Assembly (NCBI GenBank): GCA_029204225.1
Contig: CM055092.1
Span: 82,285,543 to 82,349,542 of the forward strand
Length of the DNA: 64,000 nt
Direction of reading: 5' to 3'
From: Diphasiastrum complanatum
Lineage: Eukaryota; Streptophyta; Lycopodiopsida; Lycopodiales; Lycopodiaceae
Part shown: one piece after another, positions 10,501 to 19,796 of the stretch
Layout: every line of letters starts with the position of its first letter
How positions within the stretch are numbered: the stretch's first letter is position 1
The notes under the pieces: model-generated
Told to the model about the DNA's origin: nothing
What the model saw: the letters and a program-made list of their open reading frames with translations, nothing else
Database searches by the model: none
Made by a program: the position numbers and the translations under genes

Positions 10501-10861
10501 TTCTTGTGAAGCCGAGTACAAGGCATTGACTTCAACAACCAAAGAGCTCTTATGGCTAAGAAGACTCTTGATGGAACTACATGTGCTAGAGGCCGAGGAG
10601 ATCCCTTACATATTTTGTGACAATCAAGCTTCTCAACAAATTGCTTCAAATCCTATCTTCCATGCTAGAACAAAGCATATTGAGATAGCTCACCACTTTG
10701 TGAGGGAGAAGGTACAATCCAAGGAAGTGCAACTACATCATGTACCATCATCCGAATGCATAGCTGATATCTTAACCAAACCATTGTCCAAAGATCCATT
10801 TTTTAAGTTAAGATATGCTCTTGGAATTGTAGATAGATGTACACTAGATTTGCCAAGTTAG
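7469..10861 (+). CDS. pol: Copia gag-pol polyprotein: zinc knuckle, PR, IN, RT, RNase H
   Basis: It encodes 1130 residues with no internal stop. The CCHC zinc knuckle is C55-C58-H63-C68. The aspartic protease has D113-S114-G115. The integrase zinc-binding region starts with LWHKRLGH at 243-250, and the catalytic triad is D309, D371 and E407; the last two are 35 residues apart, as in DD35E integrases. An acidic low-complexity stretch (three DKPEED-like units) lies at about 544-570. RT spans about 640-890 with YVDD at 809-812 and an intact 'DVTNAFLNG'. RNase H has 'YSDSDFAGD' at 971-979, E1014/E1016 and D1051, and 'ADILTKPL' near the C-terminus. The product cuts the polyprotein, copies element RNA and integrates the cDNA. 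The frame is open from 7448; the ATG at 7469 is the first in this frame but is probably not the natural start. The stop TAG is followed directly by the polypurine tract. Confidence 0.93.
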   Translation: MDSMSLNGGEEKANFTSKGKKKQNPFMKNQGKEAEMKNGGSTSKGKVKNKAKLKCFFCGKKGHFASECYLKKNQQAKGDQGDIAQEEEYEDGFNTSLMVASTPTSSQDTWWIDSGASSHMSFNKHYFSTLLSCNDSKKSIYTASDQACKIDGIGSIPLCLGTSKRIDLDNVLYVPTISRNLLSVGQLMDNGLDVHFKNGVCSILKNDKCIASGIKQGRLFKLDANVASESVNLAREELTQVELWHKRLGHPNLQSMESMASKELALGLPRAFKKCGKMCEACGLAKSHKSSYKKSSSRSLSPLDLIHSDVHSFSHASNGGALMYVTFIDDCTRFTWIELLSKKNLVYEAFIKFKSLVEKQLSTSIKALRCDNGGEYTSNKMKDFCEINGIKLQYTCSYTPQQNGVAERKNRSLCECAKSLRLDASLPISFWGEAITCTNYLCNRLPSSAIDGISPYQALFDKKPNVKYFKIFGCTCYVHIPLETRRKEDATSFKGIFVGYGENSKGYRIYDPTSKKVKVSKDVLFDESQFAKSLSNGSNPLCIEDLDKSEEDLDKPEEDHDKPEDGDLDPSQKGPRRSSRSKAEPSRLTYVDKGKQKEGSTSSTSYSFLATLIEEPSSFEEACKSKVWRDAMQVEYDALEENHTWNLVNLPRGKKPLACKWIYRIKYNQDGSISKYKARLVAKGFLQIKGLDYEETFAPVAKLVTIRLIICIATLFKWDLYQMDVTNAFLNGFLEEEIYMMQPEGFIKIGEEQKVCYLRKSLYGLKQAPRAWYSRLHDFLYSLGFVLSAYEPSLYFKCNEGKIIILVLYVDDIIMTGNDDDGIGKVKVDLSSEFKMVDLGFLKFILGIEVSRSSNCTFISQSKYATSILERFGMKDCKGIDTPMEHVVKATNEGDEASFEDITLFRKLIGSLIYLTITRPDLSFCVSKLSQSMQAPLIHHWKSAKRVLRYVSSTRFFGILYEGSNLHLRAYSDSDFAGDKMDRKSISAFATFLCGGVISWLSKKQDTISLSSCEAEYKALTSTTKELLWLRRLLMELHVLEAEEIPYIFCDNQASQQIASNPIFHARTKHIEIAHHFVREKVQSKEVQLHHVPSSECIADILTKPLSKDPFFKLRYALGIVDRCTLDLPS

Positions 10862-10874
10862 AAGTGAGGAGGAG
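10862..10874 (+). other. polypurine tract of the young Copia
   Basis: The sequence is AAGTGAGGAGGAG, directly after the pol stop and directly before the 3' LTR start TGTTGA. It is the plus-strand DNA primer site. Confidence 0.88.
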
Positions 10875-11736
10875 TGTTGAAAATTGTCACTTCTCACTTG
10901 ACATTGGTTCATGTAAATATTGATCAAACATTAGAATATGTTGATGATATGATTTCACACGTGTGGATCATGTTCCCATGTGTGAAAGGATGTACTTTTC
11001 ATGTTTGTATATATCCAAATTGATTTTGTATCATTCTAGTTAGTGTGAACATGAAATGACTAGTTTTTAGTCAAGTTGACTAGTCACCTACAAATTAGCT
11101 TTTCCTTGCATGTGCATGAGTAAATGCTCCCACATGGCAAGTGGATGTTCACATGTGTGTATAGAGTACTAGAAGATAAGAGTTGACCATTTTCCTTAGA
11201 TCCTATTTTGTAGGGAATATTCCTATATTCTAGGAGACTAGCTTTTTGGATTTTAGTCATATTCTAGAAGGTCAACTATTGGATAAGGATCAAGGATGGA
11301 TCAAATGGATAGATATGAGTGATGTGGCACTCTTCACACGTGTGAAGGCCTGCTGGACTGTACCAGACTCATGGATGTACTTGATCCATAAAAGGATCAT
11401 CATTTTGCTAAGAAAATTGATGAGACTTTTGCACTCTACACTTTTGTGAGATTTCTAGTCATTTGTCTTGTGATTTTTATGCATGATTGCTATCTAGTAT
11501 CATTGTACTTGTTGTTTCAGGTGCAGGCCGTACAGTGGACAGTACTCCACACGTGTGAAGCCGCTCTCACTAAAAAATGATGTGTTGATCCATTGCTCTT
11601 GCTTAAATCCAAGTGTAGTGAATCTAGATCAAGATCTAATGTGTAGAACTTGATAGATTCATTGATTAAGCAACCAATAACTCTCTATGATTGTAAAGTA
11701 CAATCATTATTGTCCTAAAAACTGTAAATTTTATCA
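10875..11736 (+). mobile_element. 3' LTR of the young Copia
   Basis: 862 bp, the same length as the 5' LTR, with two visible substitutions. CACACGTGTG palindromes are at 10956, 11335 and 11548. It ends TTTTATCA, followed by the target duplication GCGAG (11737-11741). Confidence 0.95.
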
Positions 11737-11741
11737 GCGAG

Positions 11742-12430
11742 GAATCACGGGAGGCCATAGTAGTAGTGATTTTAGATTGCTCTGGTAAGTTTGAAAATTC
11801 TGAAAAATTTTGGCATGAACTCGAGAGCAGGAATCTAAAATGAATTCGTGGAGAGAAGGGTGGAGGTCTATACATAGACTTTTTTTTGTCAAGAATTCAC
11901 AAATCTACTCAAAATTTGTCCTCAGTGTCCATAATTTGGTAATGATGGTCGCAAATTTTGAGGCAACGTTTTGAGGGTCGATGAATTCTTGTAAGTGATT
12001 TTTTATGCCAAAATAGAAAAAATGTCTGACAATGCAAAAATTTGTCTGATCAGAATTCGCGGAGATCACAGAAAAATCGTCGAGATTATTTCAAACTTTA
12101 GTGAATTGTTTGTGAATTTTGGTAGTGGATATCTGATGCAAACAACTAATTTTTTCTATTTATAAAAAGTTTGTCTCTGAAATAGAATTCGTGGAGGCTA
12201 AAAATGAATCGTGCACTGTAAAAAAGAGGTCAGGCGAATTCTATCTGAGATGGTGTGAGACAAATCTTTTAAAACTAATGGCTTTTGTGATTTTCTCAGA
12301 GAAAGACTATTTGTATACCACCTGATCTGATAGTATCTTGATGGTTACAAGAAAGCACAACAAAAAAAAAAAAATTTGTCGAAATGGCAGGCAGACAATA
12401 AAGAAAAGTAAAGAAGAACATAAAAAAGAA
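11742..12430 (-). repeat. Gypsy G1 spacer with repeated GAATTC-type motif
   Basis: This noncoding stretch lies between the integrase end and the accessory ORF once the Copia is removed. The motif GAATTCGTGGAG or close variants recurs (near 11842, 11896, 11982, 12052, 12184, 12237), giving six GAATTC sites within about 400 bp. A similar motif, GAATTCGCC, recurs in the leader of the related element at 48200-48780. No protein-coding signal is seen apart from chance frames. Confidence 0.6.
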
Positions 12431-14085
12431 AACAACTAATACATATCAGGATAAAAACATTCATTGCTCAGTCTGCTCCCATTGACCATAGTGTCGAGGA
12501 TATCACCTTTGGCCTGGTATAGCAGGACTTTAACCTTGAATTCTCTAAGTTTCAATGATCGATCATGCCATGCTTTTTGTCGACGTTTGTGGACTTGTTG
12601 AGCATGGATGCTAATCAGTCGTGTTTCGCATAGTTGTTCCAGATGGAATAACCTATTTGCTAGAGTCTGTTGATTATCGAGCTCAAGGTTATAGGCCACT
12701 CGAAGGGAGGTGATATGGAATTCTACATGCATAACGACTTCTTGGCCATATGTTAGCTGGAAAGGGGCTAAGCTTGTAGCTCTCTTCGGGGTGGTGCGAT
12801 AAGCCCAAAGAACAACATGAAGTTTGAGTTCCAATCAGATTGGCTGGATTCAACGATTTTGGTGAGAATTCCACATAGGATTTTATTGGTGGATTCCGCC
12901 TGGCCATTGCATCATGGATAGTATGGGGAACTTTTGCGATGTTGAAAGGAGATATGCTATGACAAAGTTAAGGAAATGTGTATCCAAATAACTGATAAGC
13001 TCTAGAGGACATTCGAAATGAACTATAACTTGTTCATAGAGAAATTTTGCGGTAGAATGAGCGTCAACATTGCAAACAGCTCTTGCTTCAGCTCATTTGG
13101 TGCAATAGTGCGTAGCTACTATGATGTAATGAGATTGTGTGTGTCAAGCAGTGGGACTAATAGGTCTGACATAATCAATCTCCCATTTCTGAAAAGCTTG
13201 ATTAGTGGTTATAGGGTGTAAAGGCATATTGTCGGTCTTTTGAAAGCGTTTGGTGCGGTGGTAGACATCACAGGTCTTAGCTTGCAGAATGTTGGCCACC
13301 AAAAATCGGCCAAGAGGATTTCTTAGCAGTCGTTTCAAAAGAGAAATGGCCTGAACCAATACCTTCATGAGTGAGGGAAATTAAAGAGGGCATTTCACCT
13401 TCAGTAAGACATCGTTGGATGATTCCATCTAATCCTTGCTTGTAGAGTTGTCCTGCAATTAACGTATAAGGTTTTGTTTTGAGGACCAACACAAGTTGTT
13501 CAGGTTTAGACAAGGAAGGATCCATCTACCTTGAAGTTAAATATTCTGTGATATTTCCTTAGCCCATATGGGTGTAGAGTCAACTTGGAAATGGGTGGCA
13601 TCTGGTAAATCATTGTTGACGCCTTGATCAGGGGTAGGAAGGTTAGGAATTCGGGACAAATGATCTGCTAGAAAATGTTGAACTCCCTTACGAACCACGA
13701 TCCTAAACTCAAATTCTCATAGTAATAGGATCCATCTAGTAAAATGGCCTGTGGTGCAAGTCTTGTTGATGAGATACAACAGTTCTTGATGATCAGTGAA
13801 TAATGCAAAATTTTTTTCCAGAAGATAATGGCGAAACTTCTGGACCGCATATACCATTGCCAAGGCTTCACGTTTGGTAGTGGTATAATTGACTTCAGCA
13901 GGTATCAATTGTCTACTAAGAAATTGGATTGGGTAATCCTTTTTTAATTCTCCTGGTTGGGTGAGCACTGTTCCAATGGCATACTTGGATGTATCGGTCT
14001 GCACATGGAATTCTTTAGAATAATCAGGGGGCCAAAGGATAGGTGCATTGGTAAGGGCTTCTTTGAGCTGATTAAATACAACACG
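12430..14085 (-). pseudogene. Gypsy G1 RNase H and integrase, decayed
   Basis: Read on the minus strand: RNase H at about 14085-13560 ('FHVQTDTSKYAIGTVLTQPG', 'REALAMVYAVQKFRHYLLE', 'FALFTDHQELLYLINKTC'); then the integrase zinc region ('GQLYKQGLDGIIQRC') near 13460; a 'KWEIDYVRPISP' block near 13150; and a C-terminal integrase part (12834-12436) with 'AYRTTPKRATSLAPFQLTYGQE' and 'KVLLYQAKGDILDTMVNGSRL'. Several stops and frameshifts break it, and much of the integrase core between about 13150 and 12840 is eroded. It belongs to the same Gypsy lineage as 19797-25663, which shares 'TTTEREALAMVYAVQ' and 'AYHTTPKKA'. RT is missing: the sequence passes almost directly from protease to RNase H near 14100. 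Confidence 0.85.
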
Positions 14086-14099
14086 TTGTTCATCTGTCC

Positions 14100-14725
14100 A
14101 TTTGGAAACTACAACTACTTTGTATCAAGATCAGGAAATTGGTCGTGATTGATCAAGAGTGGAGAGGTACAATAATCCTGATGCTGAGCACAATAATTGA
14201 CATTCACACAATCAATGGTAGCTAGACTGTGACTCCAGTTTATGATATCAGTAGATTTAACATAATGACCTTTTTCGTGGCTAGAATGGTATGGTTCAAA
14301 TACTGAGTTGGTGGTCGAGGACCCTTCGTCATGGATGCATGCAGCTTTGAGTTTGCCCATTGAATCAATGGTGACAGAACTGACATGATTTCCAAAAGTG
14401 ACTCGACCTTTGCTCCAGTCATGAACGACTCGTGCATTGGTGAGCCACGGATGACCAAATAATAATTCATATGAATAGGCATTATTGGAAATATCAAGTA
14501 CTACTAGATCGACAAAAAGTTGAGACCTCCTAGTTTGATCAGCACTTGTGGAAGGAAACCGGTAGGTCAAACCACACTTTGATCAGCTATCCGAAGCTGA
14601 CAAGTGGGTTTGGCCAGCTTGTCTCTCAGATTCCATTCTATCATGAGGGATGTGGAAATGATATTGACACCGGAGCCACCATCAAGTATCACTAAAACTT
14701 CACGTGATTGGTGATGGGTAGCTAG
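14100..14725 (-). pseudogene. Gypsy G1 aspartic protease region, decayed
   Basis: On the minus strand, 'VILDGGSGVNIIS' (about 14690-14652) matches 'AILDSGSGVNIMA' in the plus-strand element at 21641. The catalytic DSG has become DGG here. It is followed, after a frameshift, by 'LDISNNAYSYELLFGHPWLTNARVVHDW', the typical C-terminal part of this protease (compare 'LRLGKPWL' at 21871). It joins RNase H near 14100 through a deletion that removes RT. Upstream (>14725) the similarity ends. Confidence 0.75.
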
Positions 14726-14729
14726 GATT

Positions 14730-15972
14730 TTGATATTGCCTCATTCGTTGAGTGGATTGGTTAGATGTAGAGAAATTTCAGGCAACTTTGTCAGGACTGG
14801 TGGTGTTATTGGCTTGGATCTGGTGTTTTCATTCTATATCTTTGATATATTTGATGTTCAAGAGAAAGGTAAGCAAGTGGAAGCGACTCACTTTGCTTTA
14901 CTCACATGTTTTGGAGAATTTTCTTGTGTAGATGATGCTATGCAAGTGGATATTGGTTCTCATGGTTTTCATACTGGAAAAGCAAGTAATGGATCTGAAA
15001 AAAAACTTTTTTTTCAATGACTTTGATGGTCAAAAGGAAGATCAAGAGGTTGGTCTCAAAGGGCTTCAACAACACAAATGGAAAGATGGCAATTTGGAGC
15101 TAGTCAAGAGCATCAAAGGAAGGTTATTTGGCAAATATGTTATGGATATGTTCTTACAGGTTATTGATGACTCAAGTAAGGTCAAAGGAGAAGCAAGGAA
15201 GTGTTGTTCAAGTTTACTTTACTTGTTCTATCTCATGTGGATGTGTGCAAATTGTCAAGATATGGACAAACTAGCTACATTGTCTTACAATATCTTATTG
15301 TTGGAGTTGTACTAGAATTCCTGGCTGGTTTTGCTAATGGAAATGAAGCTATTAGAGGTTCATTATATCACTCATCCATGATCAAGTTCTCAAGTGTTGA
15401 GTTACTTGATGCCAACACTTGGAGATTGTCAATTTTTGGTGGATTCATGCTTATTTTCTTATGTCAAGTAGATCTTGAAGATGGACTAGTGCAACCTACT
15501 TGGTTTATGGAGTCATGTGATGCTGGATTTGCATCATTAATGTACTCACCTACTCATGGATTTCCAAGGTTTGATGGTTTCTTGTGGCAAGATGGAGATG
15601 GAGGCTCATTCATGGAGTTTTATGGTGGAGACATATCAAGAAAGGACAAAGTTGGAGGAGACAAGCAAGCAAATTGTCATCACTCGCATTTATTTTTTGG
15701 TTGCTATAATTTTCCAGAGATTTCAAAGTTTGAAACATGGAGCAATCATTTCATTCACATTCTATTTGGTTCTTCATATTCTAGTTATATCTTGATGTGT
15801 AAAATTGATGTAAGAAATAGTGAAGCATCCAATTTGGACACTATTCTCTATATCAATTATGAAAGATACTTTAGAGCCTTAGAAAGGAGATCTATACTTA
15901 GGATGGAGATCATTCTAAAGCTGGATCAAAGTTCTATTGTCAAAATTATGCCAAAACTGGTTGAAGAGGGAG
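14730..15972 (+). other. internal region of an LTR element, unassigned reading frames
   Basis: This region ends in a purine-rich GAAGAGGGAG (15963-15972) directly before the LTR at 15973, so its right part is the 3' internal part of that element. The longest frame, 15201-15977 (258 codons, opening with GTG), has a hydrophobic stretch near its start (YLIVGVVLEFLAGFANG) and another near 'FGGFMLIFLCQ', and ends at a stop inside the LTR. Overlapping frames at 14730-15020 and 14932-15315 are weaker. I see no gag, protease, integrase or RT motif. It could be a non-autonomous element, a captured host fragment or a 3' extra ORF; I cannot tell which. Confidence 0.45.
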
Positions 15973-16626
15973 TGTGAGAGATTTCAACTAGTTTAGTCTA
16001 GTTTAGTCATATTTTGGTAAATTGTCGATAAGAGGCCAAAACTCATTTTAGACTTAGAGATAAACTTTTTGAAGTTATATTAGTTTAAAATACATTCCGT
16101 AAGCACTTTTTGAAAGTGTGAGAAAGTTGGTAGTCGAGTTTGAGAGAGATTCAAATTTGAACTTTGGGTACATTGAATCTAGACCCAAAAATAGTAGGGT
16201 TTACATTTTGGAGGGAAAGCCAAGTGGCCAAATAGGGTTTGGACACTCTATAAAAGGATGTAACTCGTGGAGAGACACATCTTCTCTCTTCTCTCTCTCA
16301 TTTCATCATTATACATGGTTCTTTTTGGGTTCTACCACTCATTGGTGCACTATCTTGATGTTATCTTGCAATTCTATGTGTAGAATGATCATTTATTGCT
16401 ATTTTTGGTTCCACACATGTGAAATACAGTAGGGTACTGTAATTGTATGGAAATCAACCATATTTTATGTTTTGGTTCATGTTTGATCAGTATCTCTTAA
16501 AGTTTGCATCTCATTTTGTATGTAGATGCTGATTTTTCTACATTGGCAGGATTGTTGGTTTGCTCCTTATTGTAACCAAAGATCAGGGATATAAATTGGA
16601 TCTTGAATGATCTGAAATCCTTCACA
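15973..16626 (+). mobile_element. 654-bp LTR (Copia-type family L), 3' copy
   Basis: It starts TGTGAGAG after a purine tract and ends CCTTCACA. A second LTR of this family lies inverted at 19147-19796, where it is followed by TGGTATCAGAGC, which fixes the family's ends and its tRNA-Met primer. Both share a TATA box (TATAAAAGG at 16249-16257) followed by 'gatgtaact', and a CACAYGTG-type palindrome downstream. The match runs over almost the whole length with many substitutions, so the two are not from one recent insertion. Confidence 0.85.
16249..16257 (+). promoter_or_regulatory. LTR TATA box
   Basis: TATAAAAGG is conserved in sequence and relative position between this LTR and the inverted copy (19514-19522 on the minus strand). 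The surrounding sequence has diverged more, supporting a core promoter role. Confidence 0.65.
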
Positions 16627-16782
16627 TCTAGTTCAATTTACTCGAGTTTTTACACATTGGCAAATATCATAAGCTCTAGCATGAGCATGTGCATCTTAAA
16701 TAACCTCGGCCACCATTACCCTGCTCTTAAAATTTTATGTCATGTTAGTTGGCCTGCAAAGTGCCCACCACATGCAAAAAAA
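16627..16782. other. no feature seen
   Basis: This is AT-rich sequence between the L-family LTR and an inverted A-family LTR fragment. It has no repeat partner in this window and no coding signal. Confidence 0.4.
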
Positions 16783-17017
16783 TCCTATTGAACCTCTTAG
16801 AATTCATCAAACAAAAGCACTACACTTGTCTACACTCTAAGTGGCACGAGTTTAGCCTCTTACTCTATTTTGGCTCAATAGTGGCATTACAAGTGGAAAT
16901 GCATAATTTGCCATCTATGCCAAATTTGTTCCTATCAACATCCTACACCTAGATGCTTGATATAAAAAACATAAGACCCCTATATCTAACATAGATAATC
17001 TTTTTCAATTCTTCACA
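16783..17017 (-). mobile_element. inverted 5' third of the Copia A LTR
   Basis: It is the reverse complement of 31414-31645, the start of the A-family 3' LTR, ending in CTTCACA where the LTR begins TGTGAAG. The rest of the LTR resumes in direct orientation at 17161. The 5' LTR of element A therefore appears broken and partly inverted. Confidence 0.8.
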
Positions 17018-17029
17018 CTAATGTCATTT

Positions 17030-17160
17030 TAGAGTTTTAAGCCCCTAGTCACTAAAGGACGTACTCAAGCTTTGAACTCCGCATTAATAGATGGGATCCT
17101 ATATCGAAGAGGAGTAGAAGGAATTTATAGGAGACGGGTTTTATCCTAGAAGAATGCAAC
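17030..17160 (+). pseudogene. short Gypsy integrase N-terminal fragment
   Basis: The frame reading 'LIDGILYRRGVEGIYRR' at about 17085-17140 matches the start of the Gypsy integrase zinc-binding region ('GQLYKRGVDDIIRWC' in the 24490 copy). It is only about 120 bp and is wedged between the inverted and direct halves of the A-family LTR. It probably marks the rearrangement that split the LTR. Confidence 0.5.
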
Positions 17161-17410
17161 AGAGGTGGAACCATGTGAGGTCCAATAGGAATTTGAGGTT
17201 TGCTTGAAAATAGTCCAATAGAATTAAGAGGTGCATGGATCAATGGTCCAATAGGATTAAGAGGTGGCAAAGTGTGGTCCAATCATAATTAAGCATAGTG
17301 GTAGCTCGTGGATCTACTAGTATCATTGTACTCCTCATTTGGATCTAATTGATTTTGGAGATTGAGTGGATTTTGAGTGTTATTGGATTTCTAGCTTTCT
17401 CTCTCCACTC
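17161..17410 (+). mobile_element. direct-orientation part of the Copia A LTR
   Basis: It matches 31650-31905 almost base for base: AGAGGTGGAACCATG, then 'aataggaatttgaggtttgc', then 'gtggatctactagtatcatt', then 'ttggatttctagctttctc'. Similarity to the 3' LTR fades after about 17410. From there to 17620 the sequence is not alignable with the 3' LTR. Confidence 0.8.
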
Positions 17411-17820
17411 GAGGGTTAGGTAGGGCACCTAGACCTGGGTGGACACATTTGGTTTGGTCAAGAGATTGCTTGGTTGCTCCAAAATCACAGTTGAATGCTT
17501 ACCAATCTCATCTATATGTGATCTAGGCACTATTTTGAGATCTTGGCCATTTTATTTCATGCAATATCATTGTATTTGAGTCAAATTTGGTTTCTTGGTG
17601 TACTTCACATGTGCTTAGAGTGTTTGATCCTAACTTTGTCCATACCCCATCATTTGATGTGAAATAGATCTTGTTTTAGAGAGATTTGTGTAGCTAGTGA
17701 GAATCAATTCACAAATAGTTGCAAGATCTTTCATAGGAGGAGGTAGTACTCCATTATTGGATCCTATTGAGAGTGTGTAGTAACATTTATTGTTCGTCAT
17801 TTGAGTTTCCTTCACTTCAA
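17411..17820 (+). other. leader upstream of Copia A gag
   Basis: This is noncoding sequence between the recognisable LTR part and the gag ATG at 17821. A damaged primer-binding-site-like stretch follows 'cttcaca' near 17610. No gene is visible. Confidence 0.4.
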
Positions 17821-19122
17821 ATGTCTCCAATGGGTTCATCCTTGTTGGAACCAAGTGAAAGATTGTCCACTTCAAACTATTCAATTTGGAAAATGAGGAT
17901 GGAGTCCATCTTGATCCTTCAAGACGTGATGGACATAGTTCTTGGCCTTGAATAAGAACCACAAGTTCTTCAACAGGCTCAAAAATACAAAAAGAGAACT
18001 AGGATGGCTCTCCACTACATTAAGATGAATGTCTCTAATGAGATATTGAGGGAAATAGGTACTTGTACAACAGCCAAAGAAGCTTGGGATTGTCTCAAGA
18101 CTATCTATGAGACTAAGAATACCTCTAGGCTTCTTACTCTTAGGAATCAAATCTTTCAAATTAGCCAAAAGAGTGATGAGAGTGCATCTAGTTATGTTTT
18201 GAGAGTAAAAGATATTCATAGAGAACTTGCTTGTATTGGTGATTCCATCAATCAAAATGAGCTAGTCCAAGTCATTCTCAATGGCTTGAGAAGTGAATTT
18301 GATAACCTTGTCCCATCCTATGCCATTAAGGAGGAGCTACCAAGTTTGGAGGCTCTCCAAAGTGTGCTAATTTTAGAAGAATCAAGACAAGAGTACAAGC
18401 TCTTGAGGATGGACAAGCTTTCTCTCACTCATAATGATGGCAAAGCTCTCTTTGCCAAGGATAAGCCCAAAGGGAGGAGCAAGAACCAACATCAACAATC
18501 CTCAAGCAAGGACAAAGTCAAATCCAAAGACAAACATGAGGAGAAAGATGATTCCTCTAATGCTTCATCATCCAAACTCAAGAAGAAGAAGATAAAGTGC
18601 TTTTATTGTGGCAAGAAAGGCCATTATGCCACCAATTGCTTCAAGAAGAAGAATCAACTCAAGCAAGCCAACATTACCAATGAAAAGGAAGACACTATTG
18701 CAAGTGCAGGAGAGGGATCTCTTATGGTCTCTAGTTTCTCAACTACTCCTTTCAAGAAGGACGGCCTATGGTATATTGATAGTGGAGCCTCTTCACATAT
18801 GTGTAGCTCCAAGGACTCTTTCTCTTCCATTGCACCTTATGATGGAGTCAAGAAATCAATATACACTGCAAATGATTTTGAATGTCCTATTGAAGGCATA
18901 GGGAACATTATCTTGAAGCTTGCATCCTCTAAAGTTCTTTCTCTCTCTAAAGTTCTTTATGTACCTAAGCTTACTAAGAATCTCATTAGTGTTGGCCAAT
19001 TGCTTGATAATGGCCTTGATGTAAAATTCAATGTTGATACTTGCACTATCAAGAAGAATGATGAGATACTTGCATTAGGATCTAGATTTGGAGGCATCTA
19101 TAAACGATTTCCTCCTTCATAA
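17821..19122 (+). pseudogene. Copia A gag-protease, left arm
   Basis: An ATG at 17821 opens a frame (MSPMGSSLLEPSERL) closely resembling gag of the young Copia. One TAA at 17953-17955 breaks it; from 18004 it is open for 372 codons. In that stretch the zinc knuckle is C199-C202-H207-C212 and the protease D259-S260-G261. Unlike the young element, gag, knuckle and protease are in a single frame, so this copy is the reference for the frame break there. After the protease the frame ends abruptly at 'GGIYKRFPPS', where an unrelated inverted LTR begins. The pre-integrase domain and integrase core are lost. The right arm of what is probably the same family resumes at 30285. Confidence 0.85.
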
Positions 19123-19146
19123 CCTGAAACACAAGCTCTGATACCA
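19102..19146 (-). mobile_element. PBS and first internal bases of inverted L element
   Basis: On the minus strand the LTR end is followed by TGGTATCAGAGC (19135-19146 on this strand) and about 30 bases of leader. Then the Copia A sequence takes over, so only the extreme 5' end of this element survives. Confidence 0.75.
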
Positions 19147-19796
19147 TGTGAAAGATTTCAGATCCCTAAGAACCAATCTACTTGAATGATCTTTGGTTAG
19201 AAAGAGAAATACACTACCAATTTCACCAATGTAGAAAAATCAGCATCTACACACAATTTGAGATGCAAACACTAATAGAACTTGATCAAACTTGAATGAA
19301 ATGATTATGTACTGTTGCTGTCCGTAAAAAACTAGCAAGCTACTGTATTTCACACGTGTGGATCCAAAAATAACAAATATAGATCATTCTTTACATAGAA
19401 TTGCAAGCAATCACCAAGATAGTGCACCAATGGATAGTAGAACCCAAGAGAACCATGTATAAGCATGAAATGAGATAGAGAAGAGAGAAGATGAATCTCT
19501 CCATGAGTTACATCCTTTTATAACAGGTCCAAACCCTATTTGGCCACTTGGCTTTCCCACCAAAATGCTAACCCTACCAATTTTGGGTCTAGATTCAATG
19601 TACCCAGCTTATTCAAATTGAATCTACTCAAACTCGCATTCTATCTTTCCCACACTTTCAAAAAGTGTTTATTCAAATGAAATTTAGACTAATGAACTTT
19701 GAAAAGTCAACCTCTAAGTCTAAAACAAGTTTTGGCCTCAATATGCCAAATATGGAAATATTGCAAAATGTGATGAAACTAGTTGAATCTTTCACA
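19147..19796 (-). mobile_element. 650-bp LTR of family L, inverted
   Basis: On the minus strand it begins TGTGAAAGATTC and ends AATCTTTCACA. It is homologous to 15973-16626 throughout, including TATAAAAGG (19514-19522), and carries a perfect CACACGTGTG at 19351-19360. It abuts Gypsy gag at 19797, truncating that gene's 5' end. Confidence 0.88.

Larger units (their letters stand above)
5424..11736 (+). mobile_element. young, nearly intact Ty1/Copia LTR retrotransposon
   Basis: The element is 6313 bp, with 862-bp direct LTRs, a tRNA-Met primer-binding site, gag, pol and a polypurine tract in canonical Copia order (protease, integrase, RT, RNase H). The 5-bp target duplication GCGAG is present at 5419-5423 and 11737-11741. 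By eye the LTRs differ at only two places (5' GGAGC/3' GGATC and 5' AAGTCC/3' AAGGCC), so the insertion is recent. It landed inside the older minus-strand Gypsy G1; removing it joins the accessory ORF at 5423 to the motif spacer at 11742. The one visible defect is that gag and pol are in different frames. Confidence 0.95.
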
